Assembly (NCBI GenBank): GCA_007134625.1
Contig: SLKL01000199.1
Coordinates: 1 to 6,667, forward strand
From: Saprospiraceae bacterium
GTDB taxonomy: Bacteria > Bacteroidota > Bacteroidia > Chitinophagales > Saprospiraceae
Length of the DNA: 6,667 nt
Reading direction: 5' to 3'
Shown: positions 1 through 5,996 of the stretch, piece after piece
Numbering within the stretch: the first letter of the stretch is position 1
Layout: the number at the start of each line of letters is the position of its first letter
Position numbers and translations under genes: made by a program
The notes under the pieces: generated by a model
What the model saw: the letters and a program-made list of their open reading frames with translations, nothing else
Told to the model about the DNA's origin: nothing
Databases searched by the model: none

Positions 1-136
1 CCAAAAAAGAAACAAAAAAGGTCTAGGACTACTCGCTTTTTTTGATCCATTTAACAAAGTTGTAGCCGGACCCACTTAAACTCGCTTTATCAATTCTTTT
101 GCTGACTCATGTCCGACGGGGTGAGTACCATATAAT

Positions 137-343
137 TTGAAAACTGATAATAATTTAGCTTTGAACTGTAATGTGGTAAGAATTGCTAAAACTCAGACAG
201 GTAAGTGGCTCTTTTCTCCCCAACGCGTTGGGGATCAAAAAAATCAAGAAGGTCCGATTTCTTTTATATGGGAAGATTTAATGTTTATGGGTAAAGCCCA
301 TCAAGTTTACCATGTAATTTTATTTCTCGACTTAGGCTATTAA
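137..343 (+). CDS. doubtful small hypothetical protein
   Basis: This is a 68-codon open frame that I do not recognise. It has no ATG until residue 49, so the only full-length start is a TTG with no ribosome-binding site, and the in-frame TGA at 122-124 blocks any upstream extension. The predicted peptide has no signal peptide, membrane span or known motif; its last third is rich in hydrophobic residues (QVYHVILFLDLGY). The frame runs straight through a perfect 18-bp palindrome at 217-234, which is unusual for a constrained protein. It could be a remnant of a longer gene, part of a dispersed element, or a chance open frame in AT-rich DNA. I list it only because nothing else explains this interval. 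Confidence 0.18.
   Translation: MKTDNNLALNCNVVRIAKTQTGKWLFSPQRVGDQKNQEGPISFIWEDLMFMGKAHQVYHVILFLDLGY
217..234. repeat. perfect 18-bp palindrome
   Basis: The sequence TCCCCAACGCGTTGGGGA is its own reverse complement, with no loop. It is strikingly GC-rich inside an AT-rich stretch. Flanking bases add a partial T-rich/A-rich extension (TTTT at 212-215 and AAAA from 237) after a two-base mismatch. It lacks the downstream T tract of an intrinsic terminator on either strand. It could be an operator-like protein-binding site, a recombination or cruciform site, or part of a repeat element. Its function is unknown. Confidence 0.75.
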
Positions 344-578
344 ACAATTTTATAAAACTTAGATTACTATTGGTTTTAACTAACTAAATGTTTACGGATT
401 CCTGGTTTTAAAGGATAGAATAGGTAAAACTAATAACTGAATGGCTGAACCTTAAATCATAAAAAGACTAGACGGGATTCTTCAATCAAAAAATTCTAAG
501 AAGAATGATTGATTTAAAGCAATATAGAATTATCTTGTAAACCATAAATTATTTTCAATATCGGTTTTGCGCCCATTA

Positions 579-1916
579 CTAACTACCAAACAACAACCGC
601 TCCCCTGCTTTCGCTCCTGTCAATTTACCATCTTTAAAAACTGAAATCCCATTTACCCAGGTTTGAATGGCCCGACCTTTAAAGGTCTTTCCTTCAAGTG
701 GAGACCATCCACATTTGTACAGGATGTTTTCTTTGGTAATTTTCCATTCCTTTTCGGGGTCCACCAATACAATGTCGGCACGACAACCCTCATCTAAATA
801 TCCCCTGTCTTTTATAGAAAAGAGTTCCGCCACCGAATGGGACATTTTTTCTACCATAAACTCTGCACTTATTTTACCCTCTTGAACAAATGAAAGCATA
901 ATGTTCAGGCTGTGCTGAACAAGGGGCAAACCGGAAGGACTTTGGGTATATGGCAGTTCTTTTTCTTCGTTGGTATGGGGAGCGTGGTCAGTTGCAATAA
1001 CATCAATTCGACCATCGATTACTGCTTGCAAAATGGCTTCCCTGTCGGATGAAGATTTTATGGCAGGATTGCATTTAACCCTGTTGCCAAGTGTAGGGTA
1101 ACTGCTGTCAGAGAAATACAAATGATGCACACAGGCTTCAGCAGTGATGTGTTTATTGGGATTTTCTGATCTTTTATCAAAAAGCAGCGTCTCTTCAGCC
1201 GTACTGATGTGTAAAACATGCAGATTCGTCCCATACTGTTTGGCGAGGTCAACTGCCATCTCAGAAGACAATAAGCACCCCTCTCTGCTTCGGATTAAAG
1301 GATGGTGAACCGCAGTCAGATTGGCTTTACCGTATTTTTTTTCAAATAATTCCTGATTGGCTCGGATAGTCGCCTCGTCTTCACAGTGAGTAGCAATCAG
1401 CATGGAGCACTTAGAAAAAAGTGAATCCAATACCTTGCGATCATCTACCAGCATATTTCCTGTACTCGATCCCATAAACACCTTGATACCGCAAACTTTA
1501 TCCCGTGGAGTTTTCAGCACCTCTTCAAGATTATCATTAGATGCTCCCATAAAAAAGGAATAGTTAACAGTGGAAGTGGCAGCTGCTATCTCATACTTTT
1601 TTTCCAATAAATCCAAAGTAGTAGCAGGTGGATTGGTGTTTGGCATCTCCATAAATGAAGTGACCCCACCGGCAGCTGCTGCAGCGGATTCACTAGCTAT
1701 ATTTGCCTTGTGAGTCAGACCCGGCTCCCGAAAATGAACCTGATCATCAATAATACCCGGTATCAACCAACAACCACTCCCGTCTATCACTTCTTTTGAA
1801 ACCGAGTCGATCACCGGTGCGACCTTTTCAATATAACCATTTTTTACAGCGAGGTCACCAACTATAGATTTTCCACGGTTGATGATGCGGGCATTTTTTA
1901 TTATTAAATCGTACAT
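579..1916 (-). CDS. pyrC: dihydroorotase, class I (cyclic amidohydrolase)
   Basis: This 445-residue cytosolic enzyme is predicted to interconvert N-carbamoyl-L-aspartate and L-dihydroorotate, the third step of pyrimidine synthesis. Visible amidohydrolase landmarks, in order, are DDQVHFREPG at residues 57-66, the MPNT loop at 91-94, GIKVFMGSS at 143-151, THCED at 177-181 (His178), HVLHISTAEE at 233-242 (His236), the NPAIK segment at 283-287, and IATDHAPH at 307-314 (Asp310). The length and the REPGLTHK and NPAIK signatures favour dihydroorotase over allantoinase or hydantoinase, which share the fold. One oddity is that the usual HxH metal motif reads QxH (Gln59, His61). From memory, other Bacteroidota dihydroorotases show the same change, so I do not read it as inactivation. 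The ATG at 1914-1916 is the first start of the frame and has no clear Shine-Dalgarno sequence. The gene is divergent from purK. Confidence 0.9.
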   Translation of the reverse strand: MYDLIIKNARIINRGKSIVGDLAVKNGYIEKVAPVIDSVSKEVIDGSGCWLIPGIIDDQVHFREPGLTHKANIASESAAAAAGGVTSFMEMPNTNPPATTLDLLEKKYEIAAATSTVNYSFFMGASNDNLEEVLKTPRDKVCGIKVFMGSSTGNMLVDDRKVLDSLFSKCSMLIATHCEDEATIRANQELFEKKYGKANLTAVHHPLIRSREGCLLSSEMAVDLAKQYGTNLHVLHISTAEETLLFDKRSENPNKHITAEACVHHLYFSDSSYPTLGNRVKCNPAIKSSSDREAILQAVIDGRIDVIATDHAPHTNEEKELPYTQSPSGLPLVQHSLNIMLSFVQEGKISAEFMVEKMSHSVAELFSIKDRGYLDEGCRADIVLVDPEKEWKITKENILYKCGWSPLEGKTFKGRAIQTWVNGISVFKDGKLTGAKAGERLLFGS

Positions 1917-1989
1917 CCAAAAATCAATTTTAAAAATTTCGCCAAAAATAACGATATTCGGGCTTGATTTTAAAACTTAAACCACATTA
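1917..1989. promoter_or_regulatory. divergent pyrC-purK intergenic region
   Basis: These 73 bases separate the start codons of pyrC (minus) and purK (plus), so promoters for both genes should lie here or slightly inside the coding regions. The region is AT-rich and has no Shine-Dalgarno sequence before either start. I see no riboswitch-like fold; the space is too short for a known purine or pyrimidine aptamer plus expression platform in both directions. Only the pyrC side shows a candidate promoter element. Joint control of the two genes is inferred from the layout alone. Confidence 0.5.
1943..1950 (-). promoter_or_regulatory. candidate Bacteroidota -7 element for pyrC
   Basis: Read on the minus strand, this octamer is TATTTTTG, an exact match to the Bacteroidota primary sigma -7 consensus TAnnTTTG. 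It ends 26 bases before the pyrC ATG, so the transcript leader would be only about 20 nucleotides. I cannot find a clear TTTG-type -33 partner at the expected spacing, and the motif is easy to meet by chance in AT-rich DNA, so this is tentative. Confidence 0.35.
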
Positions 1990-3132
1990 ATGATTTTTCC
2001 TGAGAAAAAAATTGGCATCCTCGGTGGTGGCCAATTAGGTAAAATGCTGTGCATTGCAGCAGCTCCCTGGCATCTGAAAATAGCCGTACTGGATAAAGAC
2101 CCAAGTTTCCCGGCTGCTCCTTACTGCACTGAATTTGTAGAAGGGGATTTCAGTAATTACGATGAGGTAATGAATTTTGCCAAAGACTTAGATATCATCA
2201 CCATAGAAATAGAAGGGGTCAACAGCAAAGCGCTACACGACCTGAAAAAAATGGGAAAAGCGGTTTTTCCCGATCCTGAGTTTCTCGACATTGTGAAAGA
2301 CAAAGGGCGGCAAAATCAATTTTACAGAGTACATCGCCTTCCGACAACAAAGTTTTCTTCTTTTGATCAACTTACTGAACTGAAAGAAAAGGTTAATAAT
2401 GGCGACTGGAAATTTCCCTTTGTCTGGAAATCGAGATTTGAAGGTTATGACGGACGCGGCGTGGCTATAATCAAATCCCAAGAAGATCTCAATTCACTGC
2501 CCGAAGGAGCATGCCTGATAGAAGAGCTTGTAAATATTGAAAAAGAGCTCGCCATCATCGTTTGCAGAAATGAAAATGGAGAAAAAGCGGTTTATGGTGC
2601 CGTCGAAATGGTATTTCACGAGGCCAATCTGCTCGATCAGCTGGAATCTCCCGCTAATATCGATTCCTCAATCGAGAGCAAAATGAAAGAGATTGCATTT
2701 GAATTAGTGGATTCCGTGGACTACAGAGGTATTCTCGCTATTGAATTTTTTCTGGATAAAAAAGGAAACTTACTCATCAATGAAGTGGCTCCAAGACCCC
2801 ACAATAGCGGTCATCATACCATAGAGTGTTGTCCCTGTTCACAATATGAGCAGCTCATCAGAATGATCCTCAATTTACCACCCGGTGATACCTCTTCCAC
2901 ACAAGAGGGCATTATGTTTAATCTGCTGGGGCATCCGGATTACAGCGGGCCGGCAAAAATAGAGGGATTTAATCAGGCGTTGAATACAAAAAATGTACAT
3001 TTGCATTGGTACGGAAAATCAGACACTCGTCCTATGCGAAAAATGGGACATGTGGTAGTCGCCGGAAAGAACAGAAAAGAAATATTAGGCATTGCAGAGG
3101 ACCTCAAAAAGAAAATAATCATAAAATCATGA
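1990..3132 (+). CDS. purK: 5-(carboxyamino)imidazole ribonucleotide synthase (PurK)
   Basis: This ATP-grasp enzyme converts AIR, bicarbonate and ATP to N5-CAIR in de novo purine synthesis. Its 380 residues are normal for the family. The N-terminal nucleotide-fold loop [11 protein letters not shown] spans residues 9-19. The ATP-grasp core has [11 protein letters not shown] at 147-157, and the metal and substrate segment [14 protein letters not shown] lies at 263-276. The C-terminal lid carries HLHWYGK at 337-343 and RPMRKMGHV at 347-355. The family usually has RPGRKMGH, so Met349 replaces a glycine. A cysteine cluster (ECCPC, 279-283) follows the NSGHH segment. The ATG at 1990 begins [13 protein letters not shown], leaving the expected short lead before the glycine loop. 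The stop codon overlaps the purE start, so the pair is very likely co-transcribed and translationally coupled. Confidence 0.95.
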   Translation: MIFPEKKIGILGGGQLGKMLCIAAAPWHLKIAVLDKDPSFPAAPYCTEFVEGDFSNYDEVMNFAKDLDIITIEIEGVNSKALHDLKKMGKAVFPDPEFLDIVKDKGRQNQFYRVHRLPTTKFSSFDQLTELKEKVNNGDWKFPFVWKSRFEGYDGRGVAIIKSQEDLNSLPEGACLIEELVNIEKELAIIVCRNENGEKAVYGAVEMVFHEANLLDQLESPANIDSSIESKMKEIAFELVDSVDYRGILAIEFFLDKKGNLLINEVAPRPHNSGHHTIECCPCSQYEQLIRMILNLPPGDTSSTQEGIMFNLLGHPDYSGPAKIEGFNQALNTKNVHLHWYGKSDTRPMRKMGHVVVAGKNRKEILGIAEDLKKKIIIKS

Positions 3133-3632
3133 GTAAAGCATTAGTTGGTATCATTATGGGTTCAGATTCTGATCTGAAAGTTATGCAGGCTGCAGCGGAT
3201 CAGTTGGAGTCCTTCAATATCCCATTTGAAATAGATGTGGTTTCAGCACATAGAACCCCTGAAAAGATGTTTGATTATGCAAAAAACGCACACAAAAGAG
3301 GGATAAAAGTAATCATTGCGGGAGCCGGAGGTGCTGCACATTTACCCGGTATGGTGGCCTCCCTGAGTCCGCTGCCCGTCATTGGTGTTCCGGTAAAATC
3401 GAGTAATTCCATTGATGGCTGGGATTCTGTACTCTCCATTTTGCAAATGCCGAATGGTGTGCCGGTAGCGACCGTTGCGCTCAATGCTGCAAAAAATGCA
3501 GGTATTTTGGCAGCTCAAATTATTGGCTCATCTGATAGCACTGTATTGCAAAACATTGAGGCTTTTAAAGAAAACATGAAGGGAGAGGTGGAGAAAAAAA
3601 GCAAAAATGTTCAGCAGAAATTTAGTTCATAG
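3129..3632 (+). CDS. purE: N5-CAIR mutase, class I PurE
   Basis: This 167-residue cytosolic enzyme moves the carboxylate of N5-CAIR to carbon 4 to give CAIR, directly using the product of PurK. Class I signatures are clear: MGSDSD at residues 10-15, VVSAHRTP at 37-44 with the catalytic His41, [14 protein letters not shown] at 64-77, PVIGVPV at 83-89, and [16 protein letters not shown] at 103-118. The HLPG motif and the adjacent purK support the N5-CAIR mutase form rather than the class II AIR carboxylase. I chose the ATG at 3129, which gives an ATGA overlap with purK. The frame is open back to 3006, but that would add 41 basic, non-homologous residues lying over purK. The C-terminal tail, from about residue 145, is lysine- and glutamate-rich and probably flexible. 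Confidence 0.95.
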   Translation: MSKALVGIIMGSDSDLKVMQAAADQLESFNIPFEIDVVSAHRTPEKMFDYAKNAHKRGIKVIIAGAGGAAHLPGMVASLSPLPVIGVPVKSSNSIDGWDSVLSILQMPNGVPVATVALNAAKNAGILAAQIIGSSDSTVLQNIEAFKENMKGEVEKKSKNVQQKFSS

Positions 3633-3731
3633 AGGATAGCATTAAAAACAGTTAGTAAATTCTAATTTGTTTTGGTGTCCTTTCAAGCAACCAACATCAC
3701 CTTTAAACAGCTCAATAATCGTCGATAAAAA

Positions 3732-4448
3732 ATGAGAGAAAAATTAAGAGTACTTTTTGAGGACAATCATCTACTCGTTGTAGATAAACCTGCTTCAGTT
3801 CTGGTGCACTCTGATGACACCGGAGACAAAACCTTATTGGATGCAGCTAAAAGTTACATCAAACACCATTACAATAAGCCCGGAGATGTTTTCCTGCATG
3901 CCGTTCACAGATTGGATCGACCTGTTTCGGGATGCATCATTCTTGCACGTACAAGCAAGGCATTGGCGAGATTGAATGAGAGCATCAAGAACAGGGAGAT
4001 TGAGAAAAAATACATTTGCTTGACCACAGCTGATGTAACTAATGAATCCGCCCAGTTGGTGCATTGGTTGAAAAAGGATCATAAAGCCAATAAAGTCGAA
4101 GCAAAAAGTCGCTTTAAGGAGGGAATGAAAAAGTCAGGCTGGAAAAAGTGCGTATTGGATTATCAACTGGCGGGCAGTTCCGGCGAAAAGCACATGTTTG
4201 AAATCAATCTCGAAACGGGAAGGTCGCATCAAATCAGAGCACAAATGGCTAAAGCCGGATACCCTATTTTGGGTGACCTGAAATATGGTGGTGAAAAATG
4301 GAGCAACCCTAAGGCTTTAGCGCTACATTGTGTGAGTTTGAAATTTCAACATCCGGTGAGAAAGGATGAGATGCGATTAAATTGTCTTCCCAAAGGACAG
4401 GAATGGGATTTTTTCATACCGTTGATAAAGGAAAAATTCAAGATTTGA
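3732..4448 (+). CDS. RluA-family RNA pseudouridine synthase
   Basis: This enzyme is predicted to isomerise uridine to pseudouridine in rRNA or tRNA. The 238-residue protein has only the catalytic domain and no N-terminal S4 RNA-binding domain. It opens with VLFEDNHLLVVDKPASVLVHS (residues 7-27). It carries HAVHRLDRPVSG at 56-67 with Asp62 as the predicted catalytic nucleophile, a KKYICL strand at 92-97 with the conserved Tyr94, and ETGRSHQIRAQMA at 161-173 followed by PILGDLKYGG at 178-187. The short, S4-less build resembles the TruC/RluA-type subgroup, but the target nucleoside cannot be deduced from sequence alone, so I give no symbol. The ATG at 3732 fits the domain start. It lies 99 bases after purE on the same strand, and I see no terminator between them, so read-through is possible. 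Confidence 0.93.
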   Translation: MREKLRVLFEDNHLLVVDKPASVLVHSDDTGDKTLLDAAKSYIKHHYNKPGDVFLHAVHRLDRPVSGCIILARTSKALARLNESIKNREIEKKYICLTTADVTNESAQLVHWLKKDHKANKVEAKSRFKEGMKKSGWKKCVLDYQLAGSSGEKHMFEINLETGRSHQIRAQMAKAGYPILGDLKYGGEKWSNPKALALHCVSLKFQHPVRKDEMRLNCLPKGQEWDFFIPLIKEKFKI

Positions 4449-4460
4449 GGAGAAAAAAAA

Positions 4461-4539
4461 TGACGTTATACCCGGTTAGTTGATGTGTAAGTCATGTTTG
4501 ACAAATTAGAGAAAGATAATGTAGTCGGGTATAACGTCA
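4461..4539. repeat. 14-bp perfect inverted repeat, extendable to 18 bp
   Basis: The left arm TGACGTTATACCCG (4461-4474) is the exact reverse complement of the right arm at 4526-4539. The match extends inward to 4478 and 4522 with two G-U wobbles, giving an 18-bp RNA stem around a 43-nt loop. The loop holds a small GTCA/TGAC hairpin (4491-4502). The left arm is preceded by eight A residues, so on the minus strand the stem is followed by eight T residues, resembling a terminator with an oversized loop; but no minus-strand gene lies upstream to use it. It could be a small terminal-inverted-repeat element, a structured RNA or a regulatory site. Confidence 0.85.
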
Positions 4540-4549
4540 ATAAAAATAG

Positions 4550-4743
4550 TGAATTCGCTTCATTTTCTCCATAATATTAGTCAAATATATCAGGATAAGT
4601 AATGATAAAAAATTGCCTTGCCATATCATAAATCCCGGAGCCTGTAAAATTGTCAAAAACAGGCTGATCAGTTTGTTCGAAAACTTTTTTCCAAATCTAA
4701 ACTGCCATCTATTCCCTGATGTGATGAAAATGAAGCGAACTCA
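4550..4743. repeat. 18-bp inverted repeat with one mismatch, 194-bp unit
   Basis: The arm TGAATTCGCTTCATTTTC (4550-4567) pairs with 4726-4743, matching at 17 of 18 positions (mismatch at 4553/4740). The arms enclose 158 bases with no open frame. The A-rich left flank and T-rich right flank also pair partly, extending the symmetry to about 4541-4752 with mismatches. The size, near-perfect ends and non-coding interior resemble a miniature inverted-repeat element, but I see no clear target-site duplication. It could instead be a long hairpin in the leader or promoter region of the downstream kinase gene. Confidence 0.8.
4639..4665. repeat. small hairpin inside the 194-bp repeat
   Basis: AGCCTGT at 4639-4645 pairs perfectly with ACAGGCT at 4659-4665 around a 13-base A-rich loop. 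It lies roughly in the middle of the 4550-4743 inverted repeat, so the unit could fold as a long stem topped by an internal hairpin. No T tract follows directly, so it is not a good intrinsic terminator. Confidence 0.5.
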
Positions 4744-4868
4744 TTTTTTAAATCATCATTCTGAATTTATGATTCAAATGTAAAACAGTATTCTTTTTCT
4801 AACCACCTATAATATACAAGCTTGAATTATTTTTATATATTCGACATTAATTGACCTACTTGAAATAC

Positions 4869-5984
4869 ATGGCAGACCAGCTACAAGGCAATAAAACGCA
4901 TATAAATCACGGTGAAAAAGCCAATAATGCATTCCGAAGTATTGAATGGATAGCCGAGGATAAGTACCGGATTTGGCTACATGTCCTGTTCTGGCTTTTT
5001 GTATATCTGGATAAAATTCTGGGACTTCTGGGACTGGGTGAAATTCCCTATATCAGCATTTACACCGTACCCTACTACTTTCTTTTGGATGCCGGTATGG
5101 TTTACTTTATTCTTTACGTTCTGGTACCCGCTTTTTTGCTCAATAACCAAATCTACAAATTTGCAGGATTGACATTTGTAACCCTTTTCATCAATGTGGA
5201 AATTAGTTATTTACTGACCATGCATGTTTTCTGCATTGATTGTGACATTATATATGAGTCTGGAGTAGCACTGGTACTGGTCAATGACTTTGCCAATTCA
5301 GCCTTTATATTCGGTTCTGCCATCGGAGCTAATATATTAAGGCGTTTTATCAAAAGTCAAATTCTCATCAGACAACTTGAATTAGACAATCTCGAAAGTG
5401 AACTCAATTTCCTCAAAGCACAAATCAACCCGCATTTTCTCTTTAATTCCCTCAATAATATATATGTGCAGGCACGGAAAAAGAAACCTGAGGCTGCGGA
5501 GTCTATTTTACAGCTTTCAGACTTATTGCGCTACCAATTATACGACTGCAGTAATGAAAGTGTACCACTCACCGGCGAAATCGAGTATTTGAAGAATTAC
5601 TTAAAGCTGGACAAACTGAGAAAAAGCGCTACAGACATGAATCTCACGGTAGAGGGGAATCCTGATGGTATCAATATAGCCCCTTACATTTTCATTCCTT
5701 TTGTGGAAAATGCAGTAAAACACGGCACAATATCAGAGGAAGAGGGTTTCATTAATATAGAGATAAAAGTATTGGACAGCAATCAACTCAATTTCAGCGT
5801 GGTCAACAGCAAGCCAAAATCCATGCAGGACAAAAAGACCGGTGGAATTGGTTTGGTTAATGTAAAAAGAAGGCTGCAGTTATTGTATCCTGACAGATAC
5901 GAATTAAACATCAGTGAAACCGAACACCAATATGAGATAAATTTGAGGATTGACCTCAATGAGCAGACAGAAATTTTTGGGTAA
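4869..5984 (+). CDS. LytS/YehU-type membrane sensor histidine kinase
   Basis: This predicted inner-membrane sensor autophosphorylates and passes the phosphate to the adjacent LytTR regulator. From the ATG at 4869 it has 371 residues. After a polar N-terminus come four likely membrane spans, near 36-56, 63-91, 97-120 and 132-157, then a charged, coiled-coil-like linker. The His_kinase domain carries LKAQINPHFLFNSLNNI at 182-198 with His189 as phosphoacceptor, LSDLLRYQLYD at 216-226, the N box PFVENAVKHG at 277-286, and the G box GGIGLVNVKRRL at 325-336. There is no separate periplasmic or PAS sensor domain, so sensing is probably by the membrane segment. A CxxC pair (Cys122, Cys125) lies between spans 3 and 4. 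A TTG at 4851 would add six residues; I prefer the ATG. The stimulus is unknown. Confidence 0.92.
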   Translation: MADQLQGNKTHINHGEKANNAFRSIEWIAEDKYRIWLHVLFWLFVYLDKILGLLGLGEIPYISIYTVPYYFLLDAGMVYFILYVLVPAFLLNNQIYKFAGLTFVTLFINVEISYLLTMHVFCIDCDIIYESGVALVLVNDFANSAFIFGSAIGANILRRFIKSQILIRQLELDNLESELNFLKAQINPHFLFNSLNNIYVQARKKKPEAAESILQLSDLLRYQLYDCSNESVPLTGEIEYLKNYLKLDKLRKSATDMNLTVEGNPDGINIAPYIFIPFVENAVKHGTISEEEGFINIEIKVLDSNQLNFSVVNSKPKSMQDKKTGGIGLVNVKRRLQLLYPDRYELNISETEHQYEINLRIDLNEQTEIFG

Positions 5985-5996
5985 AAAAAATATGAG

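Larger units (their letters stand above)
1..578. other. AT-rich stretch without a convincing gene
   Basis: I see no gene here that I can defend. Both strands are broken by frequent stops, apart from the doubtful frame at 137-343. The first 130 bases have a different texture from the rest. Read on the minus strand they contain a short open segment encoding SGSGYNFVKWIKKSE, ending at a stop. Beyond the stop is a T-rich tract in the same frame that reads TFFVSFL. A second open segment, THPVGHESAKELIKRV, lies in another frame just upstream. This pattern fits a decayed gene end or a dispersed element, but I cannot confirm either. From 344 to 578 the sequence is very AT-rich and featureless, apart from weak A/T hairpins around 483-511 that could mark the 3' end of the pyrC transcript. 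No tRNA or other RNA gene is recognisable. Confidence 0.6.
4449..4868. other. 420-bp non-coding gap with two inverted repeats
   Basis: No protein-coding frame here is convincing on either strand. The gap holds two separate long inverted repeats, at 4461-4539 and 4550-4743, and a small hairpin inside the second. The last 100 bases are very AT-rich and should contain the promoter of the kinase gene. TATATTCG at 4836-4843 differs by one base from the TAnnTTTG -7 consensus, but no well-spaced -33 partner is visible. Neither repeat is followed by a T tract on the plus strand, so neither is a good terminator for the pseudouridine synthase gene. Confidence 0.7.

Noticed and set aside
483..511. CAATCA/TGATTG hairpin as a pyrC terminator
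   Set aside because: The stem is only 6 bp and A/T-rich, lies about 70 bases past the stop codon, and has no clear T tract after it on the minus strand.
667..885. Plus-strand 72-codon frame opposite pyrC
   Set aside because: It is entirely antisense to conserved dihydroorotase sequence. The minus-strand frames inside purK, purE and the pseudouridine synthase were rejected on the same grounds.
3006..3128. Upstream in-frame extension of purE adding 41 residues
   Set aside because: The extra residues are basic, unlike any PurE N-terminus, and lie over purK coding sequence. The ATGA overlap at 3129 gives a normal-length protein.
3633..3731. Terminator or small gene between purE and the pseudouridine synthase
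   Set aside because: Only a weak GGTG/CACC pairing is visible, with no T tract and no open frame of useful length.
4460..4483. Seven-residue leader peptide frame (MTLYPVS) preceded by GGAG
   Set aside because: The GGAG spacing is good, but Bacteroidota rarely rely on such sites, the peptide has no attenuation-like codon run, and it reads straight into the inverted-repeat arm.
4751..4776. AATCAT/ATGATT and TGAAT/ATTCA small inverted repeats near the kinase promoter
   Set aside because: They are 5-6 bp in very AT-rich DNA, overlap one another and are expected by chance.
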